The position numbers and the translations under genes are program-made. Under the pieces are notes generated by a model. That model searched no databases, was not told the DNA's origin, and saw nothing but the letters and a program-made list of their open reading frames with translations. Shown here piece by piece: positions 54,558-64,000 of a stretch of DNA of 64,000 nucleotides. Location: NCBI GenBank assembly GCA_038380435.1, contig JAWZYU010000004.1, positions 20,124,001 through 20,188,000 of the forward strand, in the 5' to 3' direction. This DNA comes from Ryuthela nishihirai. Taxonomy: Eukaryota; Arthropoda; Arachnida; Araneae; Heptathelidae. Within the stretch, counting starts at the first letter, position 1, and every line of letters begins with the position of its first letter.

Positions 54558-54770
54558 GATTATGATCGGAGGCCATGTAGGTCAGCGATCAGAGAACCTA
54601 AACATGTTATCAGGATGTCGTGAGTTCAAATCCCATCTGGATCAAGACAATTTTTCCTCAAAAATTCATAGCGACGTTAAACTAAGAGTGATACCTTCTT
54701 TATGAACTGAACAAAAACACCGAGAAATTTCTTCAACTTATAAATATTTATTTGTTACTATTGTTATTTT
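54558..54770 (+). mobile_element. SINE-C, near full length
   Basis: GATCGGAGGCCATGTAGGTC AGCGATCAGAG, then ATGTTATCAGGATG, B-box-like GAGTTCAAATCCC, CAAGACAATTTTTCCTC and the tail GACGTTAAACTAAGAGTGAT. Together with 54390-54510 it forms an imperfect inverted pair. Confidence 0.6.
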
Positions 54771-54939
54771 ATTTTTTCTTTCTACCACTCTAAATCTATC
54801 TACTCCCACATCTTTTGAATGCATATTTACTTTTAAAACTAAAAAAACTTGTTTTTAATATTGCATATCTTCCTATTGCTTTTCGTTCATCACTTGTTGG
54901 TTTGTCAGTTTGTTGATTTGTCAAAATAGTTGTTGCACA

Positions 54940-55205
54940 TTATATTTCGAACGCGACGACAAACTTAATGATTTATGTGTCAAATGAAAGTTTACGATGC
55001 CGGTGAATCATAGGCTACACAAAATAAACCCCCATGCTTTCTTACCCCCTGAAAAAGGGTAAATATGAAAACGATTGTTCCACTATATCTTCCGAACACG
55101 AGGGCGTGCAGTTACTAATTAAGTGTCAAATGAAAGCTCATATGAGGACCGTCGTAGACAATTTCGAATTTTATCCCCTCCCCCAATCAGGGGCTTATTT
55201 TCGCG
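54940..55205 (+). repeat. Two diverged direct repeats of about 135 bp
   Basis: ATATTTCGAACGCGACGACA...GTGTCAAATGAAAGTTTACG at 54948 and ATATCTTCCGAACACGAGGG...GTGTCAAATGAAAGCTCATA at 55085 are in the same order and spacing, each followed by a C-rich TACCCCCTGA or ATCCCCTCCC stretch. The element type is unknown. Confidence 0.5.
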
Positions 55206-56589
55206 GTGGAGGGCTTAACAAGTTATATATCATTTTAAAACTTGTGACGTTACGAATGCCATGAACTACCATAAACACTACTTGAAAAAGAGGGGGAAGA
55301 TATATATGGGCGACGTTTTTGAGTTTCCGTTCTCCTCAGGTATTCATAACATAAGAGATGTTAGAGACTTCGAAACGCGGACATGATATCCTGCTGTGTC
55401 ATGTTTAGCATTGAATGGATGGTCCACTGGGTCATGTTTACTTCTGTGACGACGTGTGACAGGTATTTCTTGGGCGCTTTTTACTTAACGAAAATCATTC
55501 TGTATTTTGCTGTCTGTTATGGATGTCAGATCCTCCATTCTCAACCTTGGCTTGATGCACAAGCATTAAATAGACACAAATTTGTTCTGTGATTGTTCCT
55601 GTTGTTTAAGTCAATGTCAGTCACCTTTCCGAATACCTGACTTTGATAAAACCAAAATTATCATAGCATCACCAACAAATTATCAGCTAAACATCGCTGA
55701 ATTACTTATACCAAAATAGATAGCAATGCTGCAATGACGAAGTATATCAACCCCCATTGCCATGGAAGCTTCTACTTGACCAGCAGGCAGCGAAATATAA
55801 AATAACCCCAAAATCTAGCAACTGGCCAAAATCAAGCAGTTAAACTTCTACGCTTCATGCTTAAGTTTGATAAGCATCATTACCTCCCACCCACCCACAC
55901 ACAAAGCAATGAAATTTCCCCAAATAGTATCAACGCTGCAGCAGAAGAAATACATGCGCATGCACGCCACGCACCCATACGATATAGTCCTCTAAAACTG
56001 TCAACAATAAGTCCTCGTGACGATGACCACACAGATGGTTGAAATCGGTAAGGACACTAGAAATATTGCAAAACAAGCCAGCTAAGAATAGCTAATGTAA
56101 ACTCCAAGAGTAGAAGTTAATCTAAAACTTAATAGCAAATGTAAAAAACCGCTGATATTCCAAAAACCAGCACGTTTCATAAGAAAACATCGTAGTCCCT
56201 CGACATTAAATAGCAAATAATAAAAAATGAAACGCCAATCACGCAACCGGACTATCTGAGAAAAAGTAAACTTATAATACACGTGAATCAAGGAATTAAA
56301 AAGTACTGTGATAAACCTGGAAAAAGAAACTGAAAACAAGAAACCCCGAACTCCACATTTGGAAACAACATTACTCGACTTTGGCAATATCCCAAAACAG
56401 TGTCTAAAGGTCTTTACAATCTTGTGTCTAACCAATGCAGGTGTATACCTTTAAACTGCTTTATGACTTTAATAGTGCATTATCGCAAAGCGTGTCTCAG
56501 TATTAAGTAAAAAGCTGTGAAATAATTTATGCTTAAAGAAATTGTTTGTTTAAACAACAATTACTTTAATGTTTTAATTTATGAGATAT

Positions 56590-56705
56590 TTTTACCTCTT
56601 AGCGACACTTTTTTTTCACAGAATTGCCGAGGCTAGGAGAGTTGAGATGCGAAACTCAAGTTCGAACTGCAGATTATCAGTCTAACGCGCTGCTGAATGG
56701 ACCAA
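56590..56705 (-). mobile_element. SINE-A remnant, copy 2 of 1500-1625
   Basis: It has the same internally deleted remnant with a further ~15-base loss (TTCACAGAATTGCCGAGGCT). Shared by both copies, so older than the duplication. Confidence 0.6.
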
Positions 56706-58724
56706 CCACCTTAATTTATCAGAATTGCTTTATTAATATTAGTGTAGCTCCTACCTGGTCCAGTGTGTACTGTATCTGACTACTAAACCGTGAGGCATAA
56801 AACGTGAGGCATAAAATTTTGAGAACTGCTGACCTATTGTATGGAAAAAGGTGACGCTCAGGTATAAAATAACTCAACTTGGAAATCTTTTTGCCGATTA
56901 GTTTACTTCTCTGAAACACCAACTTATCCGAGATACCTTAGCAAATAGTTTCACCAATTTTTCCACGTTAAAAGAATTCCACTATATTTTTTTATTTCGT
57001 ATCATTTTAAATGAGAAATATTTTTACTTAAGATAAGCTTAAGTAAAATCGAACTTCTTTCATGAACCTAATATGCCTATAAAGAAAGATAATTATATGT
57101 TTAATTATAAAAACTGAAAGAAAATTTAAAATCCAAATACTTTCACGTGAAAAGAGAATATATTCATAATCCTCAAAATTTTTGAAAAAATTTCCAACAA
57201 TTTTGAAATAGGCCCCATAATTCACTTGCATTCTGTTCCTATTAGGTGATGCTATCCTGCAATGAACCTGTGGAATGATTGTGTGGCAGAGAGCAATTTG
57301 CACGCTTTTTGTGTTTGATTAATAAATAAGACAAAATTATGAATTGTAAATAAAATTCCTGAATTTAAGAAAAAATTTTGATATTTAGAGAAAGAAAACG
57401 CTTTCTGCTTTGTCTGAAATACCACTTTGGGGGAAAAAGAAAAACTTTCTTCATCTTTCTTTGTAGAACGAAATTATCGAGCTAATTTTAATGCAAAAGT
57501 TACATCTTTCGCAAGACTAATTACTATACAGTTACCTTTTCAAAATGAACAGATGCTTTTCACGTTTTCGAATTTCAGTCTTTTCGATCCCAGAGAAGAA
57601 GAAAAAAATTCGCAAAATAGAAATGAGCATAACAGAAAAACACGAAACTTCATTTTACAGCACATTTCTGATTTTGCATCTGTTGGTTGAGTTTATTTTT
57701 TTCTTCTTCTTTTTAAAAAAGTTAAATTATTTTTTGTTTTACTTTTATCATTTACACATTCTCCTAGGAGTCAAAAATCAAATATTTTCCAGGTACCATT
57801 TTAATAACTCTTACCTCAACCAGGAGTTATTAAAGTTACTTATCTTATGGCCGAAAGATACACGAATAATTTTCCACGGCCCGAAACTCTAAGACTCTTT
57901 AAAGCGTCAATTTTCGACACTGCATACTAATTGATGCATTGTTTCACTGAGCACCGAATACTTCAATGACAACATAAATTGCATACTTTCGGAAATAAAT
58001 GACATTATTAAATACAAGCAGTATTTTTAGCACATTATTCTATAAACTTTAAACACAAAATATGCATTGATCTATTAAAATATTGTAGAATTTTGATCCT
58101 ATGTCAATAGTAACCTAACTTCGCAGCTCCATAACTTCTGAAAACGGCATTTAATGGGAAAATATAATATAAGATGAATTAAAGATCGTATTCAGATCTA
58201 TTTAAAATTTGATTTTCGACAGTTATCGAAGCTTGAAGTTTTTTCTTTTATAAAAATCATTCGTAATTGTCTAATACTGGAATGATTATTATGAAACCGT
58301 CTGAAATGTATATTTATTTGATTACAAATGGTTTGAAACATTACTTATTCTTTAAGTGTTAATCAATTCCCTGATTCTCTTGTGGAAGTGAACGGAAGAA
58401 GAGAGCTGTCAGATTAGTGTGGCCTACTGATCTGAAAAACTCTGACTACTTTTCTTGGTGCTGACCATATAAACTTACCGGACTGGAATAAGACTGAGCA
58501 TGATTATGGATCCTGAATTTGCTGTACTGGTGGGCTTATGTGGAGGGAAAAACCTTAAGCTGTATTTTGTGTTTGTTTGTGAGTTGACAGCCCCAAGTGA
58601 ATAGATTCACAGTATATATTTCATCAGCTGGTGGATAATCCTGAGCAGAGGTTATCGCAGGCACCTGAACTTTTGCTTCTAAGGGCATCGTCAAATTCTA
58701 TATTTGAGGAAATCTTCCAGTGTA

Positions 58725-61700
58725 GATGGCTTCAACCTTTAGTAATGGGGTTATGGGTCTTAATGTCGGAACGGGAACGATTAGGGGCTGTTTGATAATG
58801 CCGGCATTCCCTCTCTTAATAAACATAGTTTCTTTAAACATTCCGCTAACCATTTCCTCTCCATGGGTAGTTGGAATATGAGAATTCTGCACAGAGATTA
58901 TTCTCTGGATGTCCTCACACAAGAATTCAACCGTTATAATTTAGATATTCTTGGCTTGGAAGGGACCAGATGGACAGATAAAAGTCAGATCCTTAAAATT
59001 AATCTTAAATATCTCTTTTCAGGGAGGGAAGATAATAAGCATCTCCAAGGCGTAGATCTGCTTTTCGACAGACACGCCAGTGATGGTCTTATAGAATATG
59101 TGTGATTAATGCATTAATGGAAGGATTCTTACAGTAAAATTTTAGCACAAGATTAAAGACTTCAATGTTATCTGCTGTTATGACCCTGCTGAGGATGACG
59201 ATGATGTTGAGAAGGATAGGTTTTACGGACAACTACTAGATATTTTGAATTCTGTCAAAAAAGGTGATATTACCCTTATTCTAGGTGACTTTAATGACAA
59301 CGTTGGTACTGACTCTGACCTTTGGGTAGGGGTGATAGGCCCTTTTGGTAATGGTAGCTGCAATGTCAATGAGCAACGTCTCCTGCAGGTAAGTAAACTT
59401 AATGATTTCAGAATAACTAACACTTATTACGAACACCACGACATACATAAGTACATTTGAGTTTCACCAGATGGGCTACATAAGAATATGATCAATTATA
59501 TATTAATTAACAGCAAATGGGCTAGTTCTATTTGGAATACCAGGTTATATTCGGGAGCTGAAATTAGATTTGACCATTACCTTTTAAAAATTATCTTGTC
59601 ACTTAAACTTAAAAAGTGTTCTGCTAAGGATCAAAAATATTTCTTTAATTCTAAAGCTCTGAAAAACCCAGTTATAGATAAAGCTTAAAATGACAGGTTA
59701 CGTAGTCATTATGACAGTCATGGTTTGCTTACTACTGAAGTTGAAGAATGGAACCATTTCAAACAGGCTTTTTTGGAATCTAACAGTACTCTTTTAGGAA
59801 AAAAGCAGCAGATGAAGGAAGTTTTTGAGTGATAAGTCACTTGAGCTTATTTCAGAAAGAATGAATTGCAGGAATGTCCTTAATCAGTACCTTAAAAGTC
59901 CTAATGGAAAGCATTACACAGATCTTCATAAACGTGTAAAGGATCAGTTAGATGCTGATACAAATCTTTTGTTTGATGGTTTGAATGACGAAGCTGAGGA
60001 AGCAGTTAGACAGCAGAACAGCAATGAGCTGTAGCAGAGAGTTAACGTTTTGTATGGGAGAAAACCGACAAGTATACAGGGATTGAAGCCCTGCCGATAA
60101 GGTGCTATTATAATGCAATAAGGTAAAGTTTTAAAAGGTAAAGTTATAGAAGGTGAGCATTCTGTCATGGCTAGGTGGGCTGAGCATTTCAGTGATGTTC
60201 TAAAGAATGTGGTTAGTTCTACTTCCATTATTTGTAATGATGATAGATGCATTACTCTGGTTGTACTGATATTGCCCATATAACACAGTCTGAAGTTATT
60301 TCGGCTATTTCTAAACTTAAACTACATAAATCCCCAGGGGCGGATGATATTCAACGAAAATGCTTAGAACTGGGAATGTTTTGGTTAGCACATGAATGAC
60401 TGAAATTTTGAATATCTTTCATGATAAAGCCATGGTTCCTAAGTATTTTACCAGAGCTATTATTATCCCAATTTTGAAAAAAAAAGTGAACGCAGTTCTT
60501 GTGATATTATAGGGGTATCGGTTTACTTTCTGTTCCAGGTAAAGTTCTTTGCATGATTGTGATTAATAAAATTAAAAATCTGGTTGACAGGTTATTAAAA
60601 TCTGGTGATGATCAATGCGGATTCAGAATTGGTAGGGGATGTGTTCATAAGATATTTTCACTCAAGCAGATCCTTGAGAAAAGTTCAGAAGTTCAGAGAT
60701 ATTTTGTTACTAGATTTGTTGATTTGAAAAAGGCTTTCGATTCTGTTGGTCGTCAAAATTTGTGGTTGATTGCAAGATCGCATGGCATACCAGGCAAGTT
60801 AGTTAACATAATGAAAGCTCTCTATCATAACACTGATTCATGTGTGAGAGTTGGTAACGCTTGTAGCAATTGCTTCTGGTGTTCGAAAAGGGTGCATTTT
60901 GTCACCATTTCTCTTTAGTTTCAACACTGATTATGTTATGCGAAATTCACTGCAAGGGAAAGATTTTGAGCTTAAATGGTCAGGAGATCTGAAAATGTCT
61001 GATTTAGATAATGCTGATGATTTAGCCCTTTTGGCAAATGATGTTGATGAGATCAGCTCTTTCATTCGAGCTGTTGATGAGACTTGCAGTTGAGTAGGTT
61101 TGGTTATAAACAGAGGGAATACTAAACTCATGAAAATTGTTCAGGCAGGCTGTTGTTCGATTAATCTGAATAGTTCCACTCTTCAGCAGGTGTCACAGTT
61201 TACTAAACTCATGAAAATTGTTCAGGCAGGCTGTTGTTCGATTAATCTGAATAGTTCCACTCTTCAGCAGGTGTCACAGTTTCATTATCTTGGGAGCTAT
61301 GTAACAGATACTGGTGATGTGCTGCATGAGAATAATAGATGAATGGCGATTGCGGCCGGAACTTTTAAGAATCTGCCAAGAGTATGAAGAAATTGACGTA
61401 TACACCTAAATACTAAAACTAAAACATTCTAAATAAAACATACTAAATACTAAAACATTTCTAGGTTTAGTTATAGTAGTGAAACCTGGACGCTTTGTAA
61501 GCAAGATTACATGATGCCTTTGATTCTAGATGCTTACGCAGTATCTTGAACATTAGGTGGTTTACTTTGCAAGTAATGATGAGGTTAGACAAAGGAGTCA
61601 GCAACCTTTAAGCTCGAAATGGTGCAGAGAGAGATTCCGTTGGTTTGCACATGTTGCCCGTATGGATAATTATAGATTGGCGAATAGTGTTATGAACATT

Positions 61701-61840
61701 GTGCCTAAAACCCTCAGAAAGAGGGGAGACCTGGGATGCGGTGAACAGTCAATGTCAAACAGAACCTTGTTAGAATTGGTGTGCAGTGGCTGGTTGCAGC
61801 AGATGTAGCTCAGGACAGATATGCTTGGAGAATTAACTGC
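58725..61840 (+). pseudogene. LINE-B endonuclease/reverse transcriptase remnant, copy 2
   Basis: Endonuclease: MGSWNMRILHRDYSLDVLTQ (58863), LGDFNDNVGTDSDLW. RT: QCGFRIGRGCVHKIFSLKQI, FVDLKKAFDSVG (motif A), GVRKGCILSPFLF (motif B), then NADDLALLAND, where the usual Tyr of YADD is Asn. C terminus: RERFRWFAHVARMDNYRLAN. Frameshifts and stops throughout. It preserves the RT region that copy 1 has lost. Confidence 0.88.
61121..61282 (+). repeat. 81-bp exact tandem duplication in LINE-B RT
   Basis: The unit starting ACTAAACTCATGAAAATTGT occurs at 61121-61201 and 61202-61282, apparently identical. It keeps the frame and adds 27 residues. Copies 1 and 3 have a single unit. Confidence 0.95.
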
Positions 61841-61895
61841 ACGGTCTGGTTGGACCTTCGTAATCAATTACTGTTTGAGGATGATCGTGATTACT

Positions 61896-63367
61896 CGACA
61901 TTGCTGCCAGTTTCTTATCTACATATCAACATTACATTCGGAATACTAAATCTATGTTGCAATGCTTTGTTACATTTTGTGGGTTTTGTTTCTGACAAGC
62001 TTATCCATTATATTTCTGTTTTTCTTGTATTCATTATCATTCTACTTCTGTCAATTAATCATCGTACACTTTGTGCAATTGGTGATTAAAATGGGGATAT
62101 TGTTGAATTGTTCTTCACATCTGGTTTGTATCTTGTTCTGCATATTCAATTCTGTTTTGTCCTTACCATCCATTTCCAGGTTTTTTCTTTCTGTGGTTGA
62201 ATTCATATTAAAACCCGATTCTCAGTCATACCTCTCAGAAAAAAGTCCACGTGATTCGTGATGAAGAAGTTAATGAGGAGCAAACCAAGTGCATACAAGG
62301 TGGTTAACTTTTTCTTTTTGCATTAATTGAAAATAGTGAATTCCACAATTACTGAAGATTGCTGAAAATGAACGCAGAGCAACGGGACTTGCATATGTTG
62401 CGAACTAGAAGTTCCGTGCTCTATCATCTTCTGCTTACTGGTAATCAGATCTTGATGCATCGTTGTCATAATCAACACTATTTTTGGTGCACATTGACAT
62501 CTATTTATTCACACTCTTTGCAGTAGTGTGATGCTTGTGGTGTATCTATTTGAATCATGGTTTTGTGGATAGTAATTGCTATTTTGTACACAATATATAT
62601 TTGTACAGTAGAAAAAATGTCAGTTTTTGATGCTACTCTGATGTATATTTTTATCATTTTATATATATATTTCTCTTTAAAATTGCGCTGTACAGTCATA
62701 TAACTCTTTATGTGGAACTGTCTCCAACCACCTCAGGCTAAGGCTGTTTATGGCTGAGGTGTCTTGCTGCAAGTAGCAAGACAGGTTTATTGCCCCTGAT
62801 CGTTGGTGATCGGTGTCTTTACTGCCTGGGTCCTTTCATTTTGGAGTGCAGACCATGGGGGCATCCCATGTTACCGGCAGAACGTCGCTTGTATGAGGAG
62901 CGCCAGACGTCCCATCACCAAGATCAGGCTGTTCTGTTTGTATTAGCTTTGGGAGCAGACATTATACTGTGGCTCCTCGGTGAATATGTATTTCACGACT
63001 CTACAGGCTTTCATCTGTTAAGTGCGTAGAAGATGCAACCTGTTAAACAACCTTTGCACAGCTGTTAGTCATAAGCCAGTAGCTAACATCAGTTCTTACG
63101 AAGACATCTGGAAATATCTTCAGAACTAAACCATTGTTATTGTTGTAACTTTGAGTTGGTCATCACTCTTCAATTCTTCGACGCCAAAAGCCCAATATAA
63201 GAAACGAACGAAAATCATATGTCGTGAACAAAAAAATGTCAACGAACGAAAATCGTATGTCATCATATGTCATACCCGTGGGGCGATGTGAATGCATTAA
63301 ATTCGACAATCCCCAGGAAATGACAAAATCATTTGGCCTAGGCTTTGCGGATCCATATGGAGCCCAT
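61896..63367. other. Unassigned DNA, copy 2 of 7766-9192
   Basis: As in copy 1, it has no supported gene. A ~40-base AACGAACGAAAATC(A/G)TATGTC duplication near 63204-63270 is private to this copy. Confidence 0.45.
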
Positions 63368-63466
63368 CCTGCATCATATTGTGGACCCTGGCAGTCGTTT
63401 CCTGCATCATATTTCAGACATTGCTAACCGTTTCCTGCACCATATTTTGCACATTATTAACCATAC
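63368..63466 (-). repeat. Three 33-bp (11-residue) repeats, copy 2
   Basis: Units at 63368, 63401 and 63434 match those at 9193-9291. Minus-strand units read ARVHNMMQDGL and NNVQNMVQETV-like sequence, with the TGA in the same place. Confidence 0.55.
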
Positions 63467-63612
63467 CTCTGGTTCAGGTGTGTTTATGTCCCCCCCACAC
63501 AATATCTTCCATGTCTTCCCCCTTCATGTCTTCCAAGACCAAAATCGTGGAACCCATTTCTTGTATTGTATCCTGCGTTCCGATTGTTCCCTCTCTCTAC
63601 ACCAGTTTGATC

Positions 63613-63954
63613 TTAATAACCATATCGTTTACCGTTTCGGGGAATGCTAAGACCTCTCGGAGTAAAGCGGCGAGGCTTCCATCTGCGGTTGGATTGAATT
63701 TGCCTCTTTTTCAGTTGTACTTCGTCTTCTACGCTGCTCCTCTTATTAAACTCTCCAGAATAAGAATAGTCACTATCCTGCCTCTTGTCCAGCTTCCTGA
63801 TCTCATCATCCGACAGGGGTTTGTTTTCGTTCAGGAGCTGCAGATCGACATTTCGAGAGTGTTTTTCGTGATTTTCGTAGGACCAGATATTTTTAACACA
63901 TTGTCCGTAAGAAAGCAAATACAGCATGCATCCAAGAAAAATGATTACAGTATT
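63613..63954 (-). CDS. Putative secreted basic peptide precursor, 3' exon, copy 2
   Basis: It has the same splice acceptor and hydrophobic start (GCMLYLLSYGQC) as 9313-9867. The pro-region is nearly identical, with KLDKR, FNKR and QLKKR sites. After QLKKR there is one repeat unit (QSNRRWKPRRFTPR), then GLSIPRNGKRYGY and a stop, so the second unit and the Gly/His/Arg-rich tail are absent. In the shared ~250 bases I count five differences, three of them synonymous, which hints at constraint but is too few to prove it. Confidence 0.45.
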   Translation of the reverse strand, partial: NTVIIFLGCMLYLLSYGQCVKNIWSYENHEKHSRNVDLQLLNENKPLSDDEIRKLDKRQDSDYSYSGEFNKRSSVEDEVQLKKRQIQSNRRWKPRRFTPRGLSIPRNGKRYGY

Positions 63955-64000
63955 CTAAAAAGGAAATTATAAGAGGTTTAATACATAAAATTAATAAGAA

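Larger units (their letters stand above)
58374..61895 (+). mobile_element. LINE-B copy 2
   Basis: It is colinear with LINE-B copy 3 over its whole length and with copy 1 except for that copy's deletion, MITE and SINE. It is decayed by many stops. Confidence 0.88.
55327..64000 (+). repeat. Large direct duplication, copy 2 (runs off the window)
   Basis: It aligns with 224-9912. It lacks about 1.1 kb equivalent to 1701-2812, joined at a small CGTGAGGCATAAAA repeat near 56792-56820. It has empty sites for the MITE (about 58614) and the SINE-A (about 59384). It keeps LINE-B sequence deleted in copy 1, and has a private 81-bp tandem duplication at 61121-61282. Confidence 0.93.

Overview
The window looks like repeat-dense, AT-rich nuclear DNA from an arthropod. 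An arachnid such as a spider fits best in my judgement, but that is inference from the repeat families and not proven. There are no operons, prokaryotic genes, rRNA genes or CRISPR arrays. Almost everything recognisable is a transposable element, in many cases one inserted into another. The only candidate host protein gene is a small secreted-peptide-like exon, present twice on the minus strand (9313-9867 and 63613-63954).

Layout. Positions 224-9912 and 55327-64000 are two direct copies of one segment (a segmental duplication, or possibly two haplotypes joined by assembly). Each copy holds a decayed non-LTR retrotransposon (LINE-B), unassigned AT-rich DNA and the peptide exon at its right end. 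They differ by insertions and deletions, so each is a natural control for the other: copy 1 carries a foldback MITE (4566-4987) and a tRNA-derived SINE (5770-6152) that copy 2 lacks. 10-22 kb is a graveyard of DNA transposons (two Tc1-like, one pogo/Tigger derivative, a long-TIR mariner-like element, hAT pieces), SINEs, a RNase H remnant of a LINE and a truncated LTR. 22.5-28.6 kb is one Ty3/gypsy element on the minus strand (gypsy-2) with both 539-bp LTRs, a 4-bp target duplication, PBS and PPT, but many disabling mutations.

30.0-44.5 kb is a jockey-superfamily LINE (LINE-A, plus strand). Its ORF1 is split by a SINE inside a SINE, and its ORF2 is split by a second gypsy element (gypsy-1, 33577-43224, minus strand). 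Gypsy-1 has ~1.92-kb LTRs, an intact protease and an intact 608-codon integrase ORF but no reverse transcriptase or RNase H. Its right flank shows a rearrangement. 44.5-49.4 kb holds GC-richer unassigned DNA with a decayed gag-like ORF and tandem repeats. 50.2-53.7 kb is a third, better preserved LINE-B copy, followed by SINEs up to copy 2.

Family names used here: SINE-A has a tRNA-Met/Thr-like head and a core containing GACGTTAA and CACGTTAAAGAACAC; SINE-B has a tRNA-Ser/Leu-like head; SINE-C and SINE-D are other tRNA-headed repeats. These are working labels. All calls come from reading the sequence and from family knowledge; no searches were run.
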